Assembly (NCBI GenBank): GCA_035267185.1 | Contig: DATFLY010000162.1 | Location: forward strand, 1 to 24,817 | Source: JAUIBE01 sp035267185 | Lineage (GTDB): Bacteria > Pseudomonadota > Gammaproteobacteria > Xanthomonadales > SZUA-36 | Length of the DNA: 24,817 bases | Direction of reading: 5' to 3' | In this document: positions 23,152-24,817 of the stretch, in pieces | Layout of the letters: every line of letters begins with the position of its first letter | How positions within the stretch are numbered: position 1 is the stretch's first letter | Position numbers and translations under genes: made by a program | Notes under the pieces: model-generated | Told to the model about the DNA's origin: nothing | The model's database searches: none | What the model saw: only the letters and a program-made list of their open reading frames with translations

Positions 23152-24311
23152 TTCCAGGAATCCTCGCTACATTCCTCAATGGCTCTGCGCAGTTCGGTCG
23201 CCTTGCGAAACAGGTCTGGGCGCGTCAATTGGGCAAGGTTGTTCTCAGCAGAACTGAATTCTCCAATCTTGAACTGTGCGTATGCCAGAGCATAGCGAAG
23301 ATCCTCGTCTTCGAGCAGGCCGACACGATAGAGCGGAGTTTCCATGCTTGCTGCCTGCTCAAAATTTCCCAGCTCAAGCAACAAGGCCATTCGCTGTCGG
23401 AATTTTTCCGGTTGGTCCTGCAACTGACCATTTAAAGCAAGGGCCCTGTAGGTTTGTCCGGCGCGTCGGTAAAGTTCGGCTGCTTCTCCCATCAGGGATG
23501 GCTCAAGCAATGCTGCCTTGTGAATCAGGTCTGCAGCAGCGCTCATCTCCTCGCGGGCAATGTAGACGTGAGCGAGCGATTTTTTCACATCAACACTGTC
23601 GGGAAAGAGCAGCTGTGCCAGCTCCAGGAAAGTGGCGGCCTCATTCAGTTCACCGCTGGATCGCATTGCTGTTCCCAGGGCGACATAATCTTCCAGTGTG
23701 CCTTCGCTGGTCTCGAGATAGAGCCGGCCAAGTTCGGATGCTTCCTGGAACAGGCCCAGGTCGACAAGATAAAACACCTTGCGCCTGGTAAATGTGTCGT
23801 TCTCCGGGAACAGCTCACCAGCCTGGTCCAGGGTCGCCAGGGCCCAGTCGAATTCATCCAGCAGCCAATGGCACTGCGCTCGCATGTGATAAACGGAAGC
23901 GACACGTTCTACGGCTGGTCCGGCACTGTCCAGGGCATCCAGGGTCCCCCGGTAATCTTCCAGCTCAAAATTCACCTGGGCCAGGTAGATAAAGACCAGT
24001 GAATCAGGAGCCTCGGTGTTGGCGGCTTCCATCAAAGCATCGCGTGCCGGTTCGAGTTCCTTGCGCCTCAGGTGAGCCAGCCCTCGCAGGGTGTAATAAC
24101 GCTGCAGGTCCAGCTCTTCCTGGTTCAGGTCCACCTGGTCCAGGGCAATGATGGCGCGCTCGTAATTGCCGTCACGCAACATCAGGGCGGCGAGATCAAG
24201 GTAGTTGACCTCGGCATCCTCGTTTTCATCGGCCGCAAAACCAATATGCAACATGCCAGAGAGCATGATGGCCAGGCCAATCTTCAGGATGAGGTTTTGT
24301 TTGCGCTTCAT
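23142..24311 (-). CDS. Periplasmic TPR protein of a TonB system
   Basis: This 389-residue protein starts at ATG 24311 (a TTG six bases further upstream is in frame but less likely). A signal peptide, MKRKQNLILKIGLAIMLSGM with cleavage near GFAA, precedes tandem tetratricopeptide repeats through the whole mature part, for example AALMLRDGNYERAIIALDQV, VYHMRAQCHWLLDEFDWALA and DYVALGTAMRSSGELNEAAT. TPR proteins encoded directly after tonB occur in the TonB2/TtpC-type systems of vibrios and relatives, where they support energy transfer to large receptors. Here the gene lies 13 bases after tonB and overlaps the receptor gene, so the three form one unit. Two Cys near the C-terminus (EECSEDSWKCL) could form a disulfide. 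Confidence 0.82.
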   Translation of the reverse strand: MKRKQNLILKIGLAIMLSGMLHIGFAADENEDAEVNYLDLAALMLRDGNYERAIIALDQVDLNQEELDLQRYYTLRGLAHLRRKELEPARDALMEAANTEAPDSLVFIYLAQVNFELEDYRGTLDALDSAGPAVERVASVYHMRAQCHWLLDEFDWALATLDQAGELFPENDTFTRRKVFYLVDLGLFQEASELGRLYLETSEGTLEDYVALGTAMRSSGELNEAATFLELAQLLFPDSVDVKKSLAHVYIAREEMSAAADLIHKAALLEPSLMGEAAELYRRAGQTYRALALNGQLQDQPEKFRQRMALLLELGNFEQAASMETPLYRVGLLEDEDLRYALAYAQFKIGEFSSAENNLAQLTRPDLFRKATELRRAIEECSEDSWKCL

Positions 24312-24324
24312 GGCCAACTCGAAA

Positions 24325-24817
24325 TCAACTCAGGTCAAACCGGATGCGCTGTCTGGCCCAGGAGCGCACGGCCTGGCCCTGGTAAAGCGCAGGGTCAAAA
24401 CGCCACTGGCGTATTCCGGCCAATGCAGCTTCATCAAAGGCTCCTTCCGGGTAGGATTCGACAACTTCCACCTGCTCGATCTCGCCGGTCAGGCCAATCA
24501 GGAGGGAAAGCACGACATAGCCTTCAAGTCCCTGTGCCCTGGCACGCGGGGGATATTCCATTGGAGACTGATAAGTTGCCCTGGGGGCCTCGTCAACCGT
24601 ATCGTCGGTCATGACCATGCCGCTGCCGTCTCCAAGCAGATCGCCATCCATGCCCATCATGTCATCGGCTGAGAATCCCGGCAGGCCCATGTCGACGCCA
24701 GACAGCGATGTATCCAGGCCCGTCAGTGGCGCTGGCGGCGCTGTTGGCTGTCGCCTTGGCTTGGGCTTCGGTTTTGGCTTCCGGACCTGTTTTTCTTCAG
24801 GTGGTTTCTTCCGTTCA
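24325..24817 (-). CDS. tonB: Energy transducer TonB, N-terminus beyond window edge
   Basis: The frame is open to the right edge, so the start and membrane anchor are missing; the ATG at 24690 is internal. The visible part opens with a basic, proline-rich stretch (ERKKPPEEKQ, then KPKPKPKPRRQPTAPPAPL), the periplasm-spanning linker of TonB. It then has a Gly/Asp/Met-rich region (~24610-24690) and the TonB C-terminal domain: MEYPPRARAQGLEGYVVLS, the V-x-V-x-x-S-Y-P-x-G-x-F-D-x-A-A-L core, and IRQWRFDPA. It couples the inner-membrane proton gradient to receptors via the TonB box. Order tonB, TPR, receptor suggests exbD, exbB and a TtpC-like gene just outside the window. Confidence 0.9.
   Translation of the reverse strand, partial: ERKKPPEEKQVRKPKPKPKPRRQPTAPPAPLTGLDTSLSGVDMGLPGFSADDMMGMDGDLLGDGSGMVMTDDTVDEAPRATYQSPMEYPPRARAQGLEGYVVLSLLIGLTGEIEQVEVVESYPEGAFDEAALAGIRQWRFDPALYQGQAVRSWARQRIRFDLS

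Overview
The window looks like a chromosomal segment of a Gram-negative gammaproteobacterium, probably marine or sediment-dwelling. This rests on a TonB-dependent receptor with its TonB, the gammaproteobacterial form of the Pst operon (very long PstC and PstA), a PiT/DUF47 pair and a PspB-like protein. Base composition looks moderately GC-rich, except for the first ~1 kb, which is visibly more AT-rich. I cannot name the genus from sequence alone.

Layout. (1) 1-2699: the 3' part of a TPR protein, a 100-aa unknown protein, a strong bidirectional terminator, a small PspB-like membrane/coiled-coil protein on the minus strand, a doubtful 72-aa frame and an M14-type zinc carboxypeptidase. (2) 2894-8743: a plus-strand operon of a GldA/GldF/GldG-like ABC exporter with a DUF4340 protein, then an AlkA-type DNA glycosylase and a SecB-like protein. 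(3) 8744-9226: a gene-free convergent interval with palindromic repeat units. Two share a gap-free 52-nt core, with compensatory changes in an apical stem and entirely different but self-complementary outer arms; a third is partial. (4) 9227-12130, minus strand: a DUF47 (PhoU-like) protein, a PiT phosphate transporter and an unusual GNAT-like/VanY-like fusion. (5) 12291-17920, plus strand: pstC, pstA, pstB and phoU, divergent from DUF47-PiT. pstC appears to be coupled to a 13-codon leader frame. (6) 18033-18058: bidirectional terminator. (7) 18089-24817, minus strand: tonB (cut by the window edge), a periplasmic TPR protein, a large TonB-dependent receptor and a secreted beta-helix-like protein.

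How it fits together. Regions 4-6 form a phosphate module: low-affinity PiT with its DUF47 partner, and the high-affinity Pst permease/ATPase with PhoU, sharing one divergent control region. No pstS, phoB, phoR or phosphatase gene lies in the window. The adjacent TonB-TPR-receptor-secreted protein operon is a complete outer-membrane import cassette apart from ExbB/ExbD, which would be expected just beyond the right edge. Its position beside Pst suggests, but does not prove, uptake of a phosphorus-containing ligand.

The most notable observations are the covarying repeat family at 8793-9218, the GNAT-VanY fusion lacking a signal peptide, two genes preceded by tiny well-initiated leader frames that overlap their starts (2894 and 12291), and the propeller and coiled-coil insertions in PstC and PstA.
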